Shown here one piece after another: positions 10,617 through 21,222 of a stretch of DNA of 64,000 bases. How positions within the stretch are numbered: position 1 is the stretch's first letter; every line of letters begins with the position of its first letter. The notes below the pieces were generated by a model. It was not told where the DNA came from. It saw only the letters and a program-made list of their open reading frames with translations, and searched no databases. This DNA is from Microstegium vimineum (Eukaryota > Streptophyta > Magnoliopsida > Poales > Poaceae), in NCBI GenBank assembly GCA_022036555.1, contig CM039119.1, positions 992,001 through 1,056,000 on the forward strand, written 5' to 3'. The translations under genes were made by a program, and so were the position numbers.

Positions 10617-11852
10617 TTTCTTCTATTCTTCTTAACCACCTCATTACGGATGGGCCAATCTTTAATTATTTTTTCGAAGAATTTTGAGTGAGAGTACTTC
10701 ATTTGTCATGTAATACATTTGTGTCAAGCTTACTGCTACCGAGGGCATGTTTCAATCAAGAAAAACCAATAGAAAAGCAAATTGCACATACTCAATTGTT
10801 CAACTACACAACTTATAGAAAAACTACACCAGATATTATAAACAATTTTCATCATATGAGTGCATAAGAATTTCTCCATAAAACTTCATGTTACTTCATA
10901 TGTGTGCGATGGTGCACGCCCTTCACTAGTAATATAAAAAGATGCTAGGATCCAATAGACCTATAGTTGTGGATAGATATAAGAAACAATTTAAAAGACA
11001 TGACCCACCCACGATCACTGGTAATAAAATATTTAATTGTTCTTCCTAAGTCATTACTTCTATATATATAATAGAGAAAAGACCACCTTGAAAGTAAGAG
11101 ACGTCCATTTTTCTTACTATCCAACTATCACCAAAATTTGATTTTGGCTATGGAACTAAAAAGTACTTGAAGTCTTTGACTATCCAACTATCAAACACAT
11201 TTGGACATCCAATTTGTTTTGAGAGGTGCTTTTGTAGCATGGAAGTTGTGGCGGGCCACATGCCAACTTTCATCCGCTTGTTTCCAATGTCTCCCTCTCC
11301 TTCACACTGCGTCGTTGACTCCTCCTCCCTCCATTGAGATATGTGACCCAATCAATCTCCACAAGGTAGGGAGGATTCATGGCAAGACTCACCAAAGCTC
11401 AAGGCGAATCCATGTTGAGATCCACAAGCGGTGTCTAATCTACTCAAACATAGATGAATCAAGGTGCATACAAGTTTTCCAAACAAGCCTTAAGAGAATT
11501 TATGTATAAATTGAATTATTACCAATATGAAAGTCTATGAGGAATTTTTTTCCCAAAAACTATCAAATACTCTATCATTTTCAAATCATGATACGTTTTG
11601 ATATTTCTAGATACATAACTTTTGCCGTGCACTCCCTCTAACATCTAGATGCAAAGTAAATAAAATGTATTTAAAAAAAATCAAAACATCTTAGTATTAA
11701 GAAAGTATCTAATGAAGGAAATTGTTTCCAAAATTGTCAAGAGTTTGAGGAATATTCTGTCTGACTCACATTAGCGCTCCATCCTGGATTCGTTGAACTG
11801 ATGTGTGGGTCCCACACCGTCGGTGACCCACTGACGCTGCGTGCTCACCTAA

Positions 11853-14800
11853 CGAATTGCTCAGAACGCGTCACCAGCTGCTTCTCCAATCTCCACGGCG
11901 GACACCCTCACCGCGTCCTTCTCCGGACACCAGATCAAGATCCGTTGGTCCGGGCTCCCGGCGCCGGACGGCCTCGACTACGTCGCCAACTACTCGCCGC
12001 CGTCCTCCCGCGACCGCGACTTCCTCGGCTACCTCTTCCTCAACGGCTCCGCCTCGTGGCACGGCGGCTCCGGGGAGCTCTCACTCCCGCGCCTCCCCAC
12101 CCTCCGCGCGCCCTACCAGTTCCGCCTCTTCCGCTGGCCCGCCAATGAGTACTCCTACCACCACATCGACCATGACCATAACCCGCTCCCTCACGGCAAG
12201 CACCGCGTCGCCGTCTCCGCCGACGTCTCCGTCGGCGACCCTGCCCGTCCCGAGCAGGTGCACCTCGCGTTCGCGGACGGCGTCGACGAGATGCGGGTTC
12301 TGTTCCTGTGCGGCGACGACCGCGGGAAGAGGGTCGTCAGGTACGGGCTGCAGAAGAAGGACGAGAAGGAGTGGAGGGAGGTGGGCACGGATGTGAGCAC
12401 GTACGAGCAGAAGCACATGTGTGATTGGCCGGCGAACAGCAGCGTCGCCTGGAGGGATCCGGGATTCGTCTTCGACGGCCTCATGAAGGGATTGGAGCCC
12501 GGAAAGAGGTACTTTTACAAGGTACTGTAATTTACCCCCCTCCTGTAATTTCGGATGGTTCAAATTTTCTGATTTTAGGTAGAAATTTCTGTGGTATCAC
12601 TTTGTTTTTTTAATAAAAAACAGTTTTTTCCTAAATTTTGTTCCCAGAAAAGAAAATGCACTAGCTCCTCTCATGCTATATATGCTGCAGCCAAATGTTG
12701 CAGTTGGGTTACCTGAGGCGTGTGCTGATGGATCATTGTGTTCCTAAGATTACATTGTCTTGATTCAGAATTAGCAGCATAGTAAGATTTGGTATTCATA
12801 AGTTATGCAGTTTCTAGAGGAGATATCTGGAGTAATATAGCTAATGTGTTGGGAGGGTTCAGGAAAAGATTGAATTTTTATTCAGCATATAGATGAATAT
12901 TGTCACTCACTGACAATTTGTCCATTGTCTTATAACTTGTTCCTAGGTTGCTGCTTTGTACGGAGTATGTATCAACTGGCAGTTGCTCATGTAAATTGTG
13001 GTAGTACTGATTTTGAATTGTTCAGAATGTACTTGTATTACTTAAGTAGCAAGTATGTTTACAAATGTGAAAGTTCCCAATAAAAAAAAGTGTAGTTACC
13101 ACTGAATGCTAAGGAACTGAACTTGGTGTAGTCAATATGAGCATTTCAAGCTTTCTGTACTGAACTTGTAGTTACAATTTGGATCCATGAAATAACTTTG
13201 CTCAAGTGATCTATTCCTTGGTTGGGTTTCACATTGTTTTAGCTTGGACTGATCCAACTTTTTCTTATTCTGGGTACCAATTAATCTCCATATCCATTTG
13301 TTAAAATAAATTAAGATTTTACTTTTATCAATTTGTCTCGGGGGAAAAGGGTTAGCTACTCTGCCATATAAGCTGCAGCAAATCAAGTTATTGTTATCGT
13401 GTGCAATCTAGGATTTGAGCTCTAGAGTTGACCAAATGGATTATTGTGTGGCAAAGATGGGATTTTGCAGATTCATACTTCATAACTTTTTGATCTATAT
13501 ATTTGAAAATATGAATGGGGAGAGCCGGTGAGGTCATGAAAAGGCAGAGCCATGTTACTTTATTGTCAGTTTTTTCTCTGGTTGTTTAACTGACTTGTTA
13601 GCTTGTTTCACATGGGGGGTATTATCTTGCAGTTTATAATTGAACTCATTATTAAGTGTTAATCATTGACTTGCACAGTTGTACTACAAAATAGCAAATA
13701 GGATTCAATGCCCATCTACAAGCATTCCATTGAAAACTGAAGTTAGTATACTGATGCCTGAAGTTTCTGAGAGTTTACTAGATTGTTAGAAGGCTCAGTA
13801 AGCACTAAGAAGTAAGAACTACTGTTTGAGTGAAGACTGAAGAGTTTGAACATCAGATCGTTTATTTTTTAAATTGCAATTCTTAAAATTTGGATTTTTG
13901 TTCTGAATACTAGAACTAGGATTCAGTTTTATGGGTGTTAAACACCACTGGACATTTCCCATATGAGCATGCTTTTTGTGTATACACCCCTCATTTATTA
14001 AATTTAATGAATTCAACCATTTTGACAGGTTGGTAGTGACACAGGAGGATGGAGTGAGATATACAGCTTTATTTCACGTGACAGTGAAGCTAGTGAGACC
14101 AATGCATTTCTGTTTGGTGACATGGGAACCTATGTGCCTTATAACACCTACATTCGCACACAAGATGAGAGCTTGTCCACTGTAAAGTGGGTCCTCCGTG
14201 ATATTGAAGCCCTTGGGGATAAACCTGCAATTATTTCACACATTGGGGACATCAGCTATGCTAGAGGTTATTCTTGGGTATGGGATCATTTCTTCAGCCA
14301 GATTGAGCCTATTGCTGCCAACACCCCATACCATGTCTGTATAGGAAATCATGAGTATGATTGGCCATCACAACCTTGGAAACCATGGTGGGCTACATAT
14401 GGAAAGGACGGTGGAGGCGAATGTGGAATACCATAGTGTCAAGTTCAGAATGCCTGGCAATTCCATTCTACCTACTGGTAATGGTGGCCCAGACACCAGG
14501 AATCTTTATTACTCCTTTGATTCAGGTGTGGTTTATTTCGTCTATATGTCAACCGAAACAAATTTTGTTCAGGGCAGTGATCAGCACAACTTCTTGAAGG
14601 CGGACCTTGAGAAGGTGAACCGAAGTAGAACACCATTTATTGTTTTTCAGGGCCACCGTCCCATGTACACCTCAAGCGATGAAACCAGGGACGCTGCTTT
14701 GAAACAGCAGATGCTCCAGAATTTGGAACCACTGCTGGTGACATACAACGTGACCCTTGCACTATGGGGACATGTCCACAGGTATGAGAGGTTCTTCCCG

Positions 14801-15286
14801 ATGAAGAACTTCCAATGTGTCCACTTCATCAAGCTTCCAATACTCTGGTGCTCCTGTGCATCTTGTGATTGGAATGGGCGGGCAAGACTGGCAACCCATA
14901 TGGCAACCGAGGCCTGATCACCAGACGTCCCAATCTTTCCACAGCCTGAGAGGTCCATGTACCGTGGTGGTGTGTTTGGATACACAAGACTTGTAGCAAC
15001 AAGGGAGAAGCTTACACTAGCTTATGTGGGGAACCATGATGGGCAAGTCCATGATATGGTGGAGATATTTTCTGGCCTGGTATCTAGTAACAGTAGTGCT
15101 GCTGAGGCGGTGGATGGTACCAACCTTGCCACAGGAGTTAGCACTGTGCGGGAAATTTCTCCATTGTACTTGGAGATCGGAGGCGGTGTAATGTTTGCAC
15201 TGCTGCTGGGATTTTCCTTCGGATTTCTTGTCAGGAGAAAGAAAGAAGCTGCACAGTGGACTCCAGTAAAGAACGAGGAATCATAA
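11853..15286 (+). pseudogene. Purple acid phosphatase, PAP2/PAP9 type, start lost and frameshifted
   Basis: Two exons: 11853-12521 and 14029-15286, with a 1507-bp GT-AG intron. Exon 1 encodes the N-terminal Fn3-like domain (IRWSGLP, NYSPP, RLFRWP). It opens after an in-frame TAA at 11850 with no ATG or signal peptide, so the 5' end is lost. Exon 2 keeps all five metallophosphatase blocks: GDMG, GDISY, GNHEYDW, GHRP and GHVH. The C-terminus has a membrane segment (about 15163-15230) followed by RRKK and WTPVKNEE. This matches Arabidopsis PAP2 and PAP9, which are tail-anchored in plastid and mitochondrial outer membranes (family knowledge). Relative to the family, 2 bp are missing near 14434, 2 bp near 14823 and 1 bp near 14919. 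Phosphatase activity is not expected unless these are assembly errors. Confidence 0.85.
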
Positions 15287-15945
15287 GTGGTGGTGAATCC
15301 AAACTTCAACCTGATTATGGGAATAGAGCCCAACAGAGTGAAGTCATTTCTGACATTTTGGGGCTCTGTATCCTTGGTACACGTGTATAGTTTGATTAGT
15401 TGTGTAAAGCTGTGCCTTTGTATACGATAAAATTGTGCCTTTTTATACGACTGTCTAGAGAACTGAAGGTTTTGATTGGATATCTGTTCTCTTGATAGTC
15501 CAATGCTCCAAGTATAGGCATGTAATAAGTGATATAATGTTCACATTGCTTTGGTTGACGCAAGTGTTTAACCTGTACCATAGTTTGACATGTTTTGTTG
15601 AGCAGTTACAGTGATCGTAGGCGTCCTTCGTAGTTGAACCATTTCTGCTTTATGGTCCTGGCTTTCTGTATCATCTGTCTGTTTTTGTTAGCAGATACAC
15701 AGCATCTTCTGTTCTGTGCTTCGAGTTCATACTTAACAAGATACCTATGTTGACAATGTTGTATTACATGTTGACACAATATTGTATTACATGTTCTGCG
15801 TCAGCACACTTGTTGCGTATGGACGACCTTGCAGAGCTGGAGCAGAGCCCCCATCAGGGACACCGTGACAAGACCTAGCTGCAACCAGCCAACACCTGAC
15901 GCTGACTAGTACGTGTTTCTGCAGGTCCATCGGCGGCGAGGCGAG
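15287..15945. other. PAP 3' flank and FMO upstream region
   Basis: Contains the likely 3' UTR of the phosphatase and the promoter side of the next gene. No other gene is seen. A near-repeat of TTGTATTACATGTT occurs at about 15759 and 15782. Confidence 0.5.
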
Positions 15946-17064
15946 ATGGTGTCATCCAAGGGAAAGAAGGTGTGCGTGATCGGCGCCGGCGTGTCGGGGC
16001 TGGCGTCTGCCCGCGAGCTCCTCCACGAGGGCCACGGCGTGACGGTCATGGAGCAGAGCAGCGATGTCGGCGGACAGTGGCTGTACGACGCGAGGACGGA
16101 CGCCAGCGACCCCCTCGGCGTGGCCGGCGCGCACAGCAGCATGTACACCTCCGTCCGGCTCATCACCCCGAGGGAGCTCTTGGGATTCTCCGACTTCCCC
16201 TTCTTCCCCAGCACCGACGGCACCGGCGACGCCCGGCGGTACCCGGGGCATGCCGAGTTCCTGAGGTACATCAGGGAGTTTTGCGACGCGTTCGGGCTCA
16301 TGGACGTCGTTAGGCTCAACACCAAGGTCCTGCACGTAGGCCTGTTGACAGCGTCGTCGCTCGCTGCTGACGACGGCGGCGGAGTGAAGCGATGGACGGT
16401 GAGGTGGTCCTCGAGACACGGTGACCGTGACGGCGAGGCGGTCACTACGGACACGGAGGAGGAGGTGTTCGACGCCGTCGTCGTCGCCGTCGGCCAGTAC
16501 ACACAGCCAAGGCTTCCAGCCATCAACGGCATGGACAGGTGGAGAAGGAGGCAGCTGCACTCGCACTCGTACCGGGTCCCGGACTCCTTCCACGGCGAGG
16601 TGGTGGTGATCGTCGGCTTCCACGAGAGCTGCAAGGACATCGCGCTGGAGCTCTCAAGGGTGGCGAGGGAGGTGCACGTCAGCGTCAAGTCCATGGAGAT
16701 GGAGGGCATCGCTCCCGGCGTGTCCATGGCTGTGTCCAGGCACCACAACCTGCACCTCCACCTCCAGATCGAGCGCCTATGCGAGGACGGGCAGGTAACG
16801 TTCACCGGTGGCTCGTGTGTCATCGCCGACGCCGTCATCTACTGCACTGGGTACGAATTCTCGTTCCCGTTCCTGGACACGGCGGGAGGGGTGGTAACCA
16901 TCGACGACGACGGCCGCGTCGTCGGCCCGCTGTTCGAGCACAGGTTCCCGCCGGCGCTGGCGCCGTCGTTATCCTTCGTGGGCTTGACGAGGCTGGTGCT
17001 GGTGCCGCGGTTCTACGAGGTGCAGGCGAGGTGGGTGGCGCAGGTGCTGTCGGGCCGGAGGTAG
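15946..17064 (+). CDS. FMO GS-OX-like flavin monooxygenase, prematurely stopped
   Basis: The ATG at 15946 is the first Met before the FAD-binding fold. The frame is open for 372 codons to TAG at 17062. The FAD dinucleotide motif is V-I-G-A-G-V-S-G at residues 11-18. The FMO signature reads W-R-R-R-Q-L-H-S-H-S-Y (F and G of FxGxxxHxxxY/F replaced). The NADPH loop reads G-F-H-E-S-C near residue 223, where the last Gly of the family is Cys, and a C-T-G-Y motif lies near residue 301. Plant FMOs of this class S-oxygenate small substrates (family knowledge); the substrate here is unknown. Relative to the neighbour at 19251-20255 it lacks two introns exactly at the junctions. The stop removes about 99 C-terminal residues that remain in frame (17065-17364). 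Confidence 0.75.
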   Translation: MVSSKGKKVCVIGAGVSGLASARELLHEGHGVTVMEQSSDVGGQWLYDARTDASDPLGVAGAHSSMYTSVRLITPRELLGFSDFPFFPSTDGTGDARRYPGHAEFLRYIREFCDAFGLMDVVRLNTKVLHVGLLTASSLAADDGGGVKRWTVRWSSRHGDRDGEAVTTDTEEEVFDAVVVAVGQYTQPRLPAINGMDRWRRRQLHSHSYRVPDSFHGEVVVIVGFHESCKDIALELSRVAREVHVSVKSMEMEGIAPGVSMAVSRHHNLHLHLQIERLCEDGQVTFTGGSCVIADAVIYCTGYEFSFPFLDTAGGVVTIDDDGRVVGPLFEHRFPPALAPSLSFVGLTRLVLVPRFYEVQARWVAQVLSGRR

Positions 17065-17364
17065 TTGCCGGCGTCGGAGGAGATGACTCGCTCCGCCGAG
17101 GAGTACCACCGCGGCAGGGAGGAGAAGGCTGGCGTGCCTAGGCGGCTCTCGCATGCCATCTTCTTCGACTTCGAGTACTGCGACGAGTTCGGGGAGACGT
17201 TCTGCGGCTTCCCGCGGACGCCGGAGTGGAAGAGGGACCTCCTGTGGTCGGCTGTCGCTCGCATGAGGGACCACGACTTTGAGAGCTACCGTGACAGCGA
17301 CCTTGTCCTGGAGGGCCTGCGCTCCGAGGGCTGGCTGCCACAAGAGGAGGTCGATCGGCAATGA
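17065..17364 (+). pseudogene. Orphaned C-terminal part of the FMO gene
   Basis: Continues in the same frame right after the TAG at 17062-17064 and ends at TGA 17362-17364. It encodes the usual C-terminal segment (RSAEEYHR, CDEFGETFCGFPR, WKRDLLWS, YRDSDLVLEGL). The paralogue at 19251-20255 has ATG where this copy has TAG, so a full-length FMO would be about 472 residues. Translation would need read-through. Confidence 0.8.
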
Positions 17365-17752
17365 TGAAGACGACGGCGTACCAGAGCTAGCCACAACCAC
17401 CGCCACAGACCTACTCCGTGCATTATGATCTAGTCGTGATATTTTGAGAAACTAGTGCAGATCATCACTTCATCAGTCATGATATTTCCACAAACTGCTC
17501 GTTTCATTTTAATTACGAGCCGTTTTGGCTTTTCTATGTCTATAACTTTGTTGTAAATAAAGTTATGTGTATCCGGATATACCGTATCTCTAGGTACATA
17601 TTAAAAACCAAAGCGACCTCAAATTTGGAAAAAAATGGTACAAATCATAATCATTGAACGTACTACTGAAGTGGTGACATAAAATCGTGAATTGAAAATT
17701 TTCCCTTACCCAACTCAACCAAGCTCCAAGCTTGTGGGAAACAAATTAGGTA
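17365..17752. other. FMO 3' flank
   Basis: Probable 3' UTR with AATAAAGTT near 17556, then AT-rich sequence. No poly(A) tract follows the coding end that would mark a recent retrocopy. Confidence 0.5.
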
Positions 17753-17988
17753 TTCTCTCCGTTCTAAATTATAGTTCGTTTTACTTTTTTAAGCTCAAGT
17801 TTGATCACTCATCTTATTCAATTTTTTATGTAAAATATCACTTCTTTTGTTATGGTTTTGTTATTTAATGAATGCTCTATACGAATGACTTAAATTTGGC
17901 TATGTTTGCACATTTTTTTTTGAATAAGATGAGTGGTCAAGCTTCGAGTCAAAAAAGTCAAACAAATTATAATTTGAAACGGAGGGAG
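17753..17988. mobile_element. Stowaway-like MITE, near-complete palindrome
   Basis: 236 bp, TTCTCTCCGTTCTAAATTAT at the left and the inverse ...ATTTGAAACGGAGGGAG at the right. TA precedes it (17751-17752); CA follows where TA is expected. Inner inverse blocks (ACTCATCTTATTCAA near 17807 and TTGAATAAGATGAGT near 17920) extend the terminal repeats towards the centre, so the RNA or single strand would fold into one long hairpin. Confidence 0.8.
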
Positions 17989-18151
17989 CAGTGCTTTGGT
18001 GTGCATTTATGGCTAATATGTGGTCCCAAGAGAAAAGTGGAATACCACGAAAAAGGTGAAAAATAAATCTATGGTCCACAGTCAATGGCATAGACCGCAC
18101 AAAGCACGTCTATTAAATAAATAAGTGATTTGCGTCTGAATTTTCTTAACT

Positions 18152-19105
18152 TGTGACTGAATCTTTTTGAAAAAGAATATCTTCAATCTCAAAGAACCTA
18201 CCCCTTGACTTTCAAAACCAGATAAATTACCCTCGTAAAACAGTTTAGAGTGGTTTCGATGGTGTTTTAGTTGATGTCTTCAGTTGTTTTAGTCACACCA
18301 TCTTTTATTGAATATTTAAGCTTCTATAAATGTCTCAAATGAAAAAAAATCAACTATAAGCTTTTAATCTCTTTGAGCACAACAAATTCGGTTAGAGCAT
18401 GTATTCATACCAGATAGATTGAAAAAAAATTGAATTTAATAACTATAGAGCTTAAAATGAATATTTGAATCTCTAAACGATCTCAAATAAAATGGGTTCC
18501 AACTATAAAGTTATAGGTCACATTAAGATGTGTAACTTTGGTCTAGACATCATGTTAATGTTTGGGGCCATTTGAAAATTCAAAAAAAAGGGGGCCTCTA
18601 GACGATCTTCTAAGGCCATTTGAATTTTTAGATGAATTTTAAATGGTAAGAACTAAAAAATAAAATTTGGGTCTCTAAATGATCTCATATAGAAAAGTTA
18701 TGAAAAACAAAATTGTATACCACATTTCGACCTACAACTTCTCAGATCCTATGTCATTTGAAAAAAAAAATAAAACTTGAATTTTAAACTCCGGTAACTC
18801 AATATGAAGGCCTCTAAAAGGTCTCCAATGGAAAAAAAAACAACTACAAAGTGGTAGACCACATCAAGCTCTACGATTTTAATATAAAGTTTGTATTGAT
18901 TTGAATTAATATAAAAATTTTATGATTTTTTGTTTATTAAAGTAAGAGAGACCACTTGACGTGTGGGTCCCGCTACCATGCTAGCAAAACCATCCAAAAA
19001 GCACTTTGAAATGGTCAAGGAGAGTATTTTATCTGATTTTGAAAGTCTAGGAAGGTAAGTTGTATTCAAGTTCGAGATGTTTTTTAAATTCAGCAAAACA
19101 AATGG
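18152..19105. mobile_element. Foldback DNA element with inner diverged tandem repeats
   Basis: About 80-bp inverted ends: 18152-18240 (CTGAAT...CTTGACTTTCAAAACCAGATAAAT) matches, in inverse, 19015-19100 (TTTTATCTGATTTTGAAAGTC...AATTCAG). Between them lie several diverged copies of a 100-130 bp unit with a CTCTAAA(C/T)GATCTCAAAT core and an ACTACAAAGTGGTAGACCACATCAAG core (near 18470, 18660 and 18810). Non-coding. The class is unclear; a Mutator-like or other foldback element fits best. I could not define a target duplication. Confidence 0.45.
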
Positions 19106-19250
19106 TCAAAGAAAATAGTATATTATATTAATAATGTTTTAGTATATTTTGGTGACATTATGTATTGACGAACATCTTGACATCGAATTATATATTGACG
19201 AACTGTTGGAGATGCTCGTCTACTGAGCTGCTGCCTGCTGCTGCTAGCAT

Positions 19251-20255
19251 AGGCATGGACAAGTGGAGCAGGAGGCAGCTGCACTCCCACTCGTACCGGT
19301 CCCGGACTTGTTCGAGGACAAAGTGGTGGTGGTCGTCGGATGCCAATCGAGCGGCGTGGACATCGCGCTGGAGCTCTGCACGGTGGAGAGAGAAGTGCAC
19401 ATCAGCGTCAAGTCCGTGGACGACGGCGGCGGCGCCATCTTCCCCGGCATGAGGAAAGCCGTGTCCAAGCAACACAACCTGCACCTCCACCTCCAGGCAA
19501 GTCTCTACTCGTTCATGGACATGACTAGCATACATACATAGACATATGATCCGACAAGAATGCTTGTGTTTATGTAGATCGATCGATCGCCTGTGCGAGG
19601 ACGGGCAGGTGGTGTTCGCTGATGGCTCCTCGGTTATCGCCGACGCCATCGTCTACTGCACCGGGTGAGCGCAGCACAGGTGACAAATCCTCCATTTTCA
19701 GCTCCTCCGGTCTTATAATCTGCCATGCAAATATATGAATTGAAGGTACGACTACTCGTTCCCGTTCCTGGACACGGGAGGTGTGGTCACCGTCGACGAC
19801 AACCGCGTCGGCCCGCTTTACGAGCACACGTTCCCGCCGGCGCTAGCGCCGTCGCTGCCCTTCGTGGGCATACCAAAGAGGGTGGTGGTGCCGCGGTTCT
19901 ACGAGACACAGGCGAGGTGGGTGGCGCAGGTGCTTTCCGGCCGGAGGATGCTGCCGTCGTCGAAGGAGACGATGCGCTCGGCCGAGGAGTTCCACCGTGC
20001 CAGGGACATGGCTGGCATGCCCAAGCGCCTGACGCATGAATTCTTCGACGACTATGACTGTTGCGACGAGTTCGGGAGAAGCACTGCGGGTTCCCAAGGC
20101 TGGAGAGCTGGAAGAAGGAGCTCCGGTGGTCGTCCATCGCAAGACAGAGGGGCGATGGCTCGGAGACCTTCCGTGACGTCTACCACGACAGCGACTTGGT
20201 TCAGGAGGGCTTGCAGGCACAGGGCTGGCCGGTTGGCTCGCAGCATCTTAAATAA
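19251..20255 (+). pseudogene. 5'-truncated, intron-containing FMO paralogue
   Basis: Begins at the G-M-D-K-W-S-R-R-Q-L-H-S-H-S-Y signature, so the whole FAD half is missing. Exons 19251-19495, 19578-19665 and 19746-20255 are separated by a GC-AG intron (donor GCAAGT) and a GT-AG intron (GTGAGC...TTGAAG). The NADPH loop G-C-Q-S-S-G keeps its final Gly, and the C-T-G-Y motif spans intron 2. Damage relative to the first copy: one G missing near 19299, a 4-base ATCG duplication at the start of exon 2, and one G missing near 20073 before the C-terminal HCGFPRLESWKKEL block. It cannot encode an enzyme but preserves the ancestral intron positions. Confidence 0.8.
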
Positions 20256-20485
20256 CAGAAAATGTTATACAAATATGATAGGGTTTGCTTTAAAAGTTTC
20301 CATAACAAATCTATAAAATAAATGGTAATAAAATGCAATAAAATTGTATGGGTCCCTACCTTGATGGATGAGCAAGCTTTTCTAATTCACAAACCCTTCC
20401 ACCCACTGAAACACTAGTCGAAGGTGATGACTATGTTAGAAAAACGATCTCGGACCCAAGGACGGATATGGGCTAACGTTATAAC

Positions 20486-20655
20486 CAGGGGCGGATCCAA
20501 AGGAGGGGGGGGGGGGGGGCTGGGTGCCCCCCCTTAAGCATGATTACTCCATTAGATTAGTGTGACTAAGTCTTAAATTCACCATTGATCTCTAGGTCTA
20601 GTCCCAAGCCTTCATTATTTAGCCTCCCTTAACCCTCATCCTAGATCCGCCACTG
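20486..20655. mobile_element. Short hAT-type MITE
   Basis: 170 bp, begins CAGGGGCGGATCC and ends with the inverse (...AGATCCGCCACTG). Flanking octamers GTTATAAC (20478-20485) and GTCATAAT (20656-20663) match at 6 of 8, as for an aged 8-bp hAT duplication. It contains a long G run near 20506. The terminal motif recurs at 867. Confidence 0.6.
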
Positions 20656-20714
20656 GTCATAATAGTGCATCTTCCTCAAATACGTGCCGTAATCGAGGGT
20701 ACGGTAGCTTTATG

Positions 20715-20950
20715 CGACGCGGTGGACCGTAAGGTCCTCGTCAAGACATGGTGATTGTGAGGACGAGGTGGTCACCGAGGAGGAGGCGTTCGACGCTGTC
20801 GTCGTCGCCGTCAACGGTTGAGTCATGGCTCCCAACCGTCCACGGTAGAGCCGTTGTCAGTACAGAATTGATCGAATTTGTGTTCTTGGCCAACTGAGCT
20901 GCTGCTGCTACTGTCCAAGCACCACAGCCTGCACCTCCACGTCCAGGCAA
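20715..20950 (+). pseudogene. FMO relic
   Basis: Two patches match the first FMO copy. 20715-20815 corresponds to the segment before the FMO signature (RWTVR...SRHGD, EVVTEEEAFDAVVVAV). 20915-20947 corresponds to V-S-K-H-H-S-L-H-L-H-V-Q, ending in the same GCAA-type donor as the second copy. The intervening part is missing or unrecognisable. This third copy shows the locus once held at least three FMO units. Confidence 0.65.
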
Positions 20951-20969
20951 TTACTTTCTGCTTATATTC

Positions 20970-21222
20970 ATGGCAGGGCCGTACCTATAATTTAGAGGAC
21001 CCTGAACGAAATGTATGAGATGACCTTAAAATTCAAAAAATAATATAGCGAAAGCATACTTTTACTTAGTTGTAAAACTTCCAAATATATTTTGTTCCTA
21101 TATTACAAAGAACATATCATATCTTAATGCCAACTGTCCAATTATCAATGATTAATTATTAGTATATAGTATCTATCTATTGTAAAATTGGTGGCCTTAT
21201 ATTTTTGGAGGCCCTGAACTTG
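20970..21222. mobile_element. Possible hAT-like fragment interrupted by a CACTA element
   Basis: Starts CAGGGCCGTACC and contains GAGGACCCTGAACG near the left and GGAGGCCCTGAACT at the right. These GGCCCTG blocks are typical of grass hAT ends. The CACTA terminus begins immediately afterwards, so the fragment looks split by that insertion. The right half is not seen before the gap. Confidence 0.35.

Larger units (their letters stand above)
7463..11852. other. Long gene-free AT-rich spacer
   Basis: No gene recognised over about 4.4 kb. 7694-7754 is an (AT)n microsatellite. 8230-8360 resembles a MITE of the TTTATCAGCCGGCTTATCAACC class with a partly inverse right end. 8930-9270 is rich in CGTACGTA palindromes. 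10521-10616 contains two tandem copies of about 48 bp (TATGACATGA...GTCCATGG). The remaining small reading frames look like chance. Confidence 0.55.

Noticed and set aside
15906..16838. 310-codon minus-strand frame opposite the FMO gene
   Set aside because: Antisense shadow of a GC-rich coding exon; no domain and no independent support.
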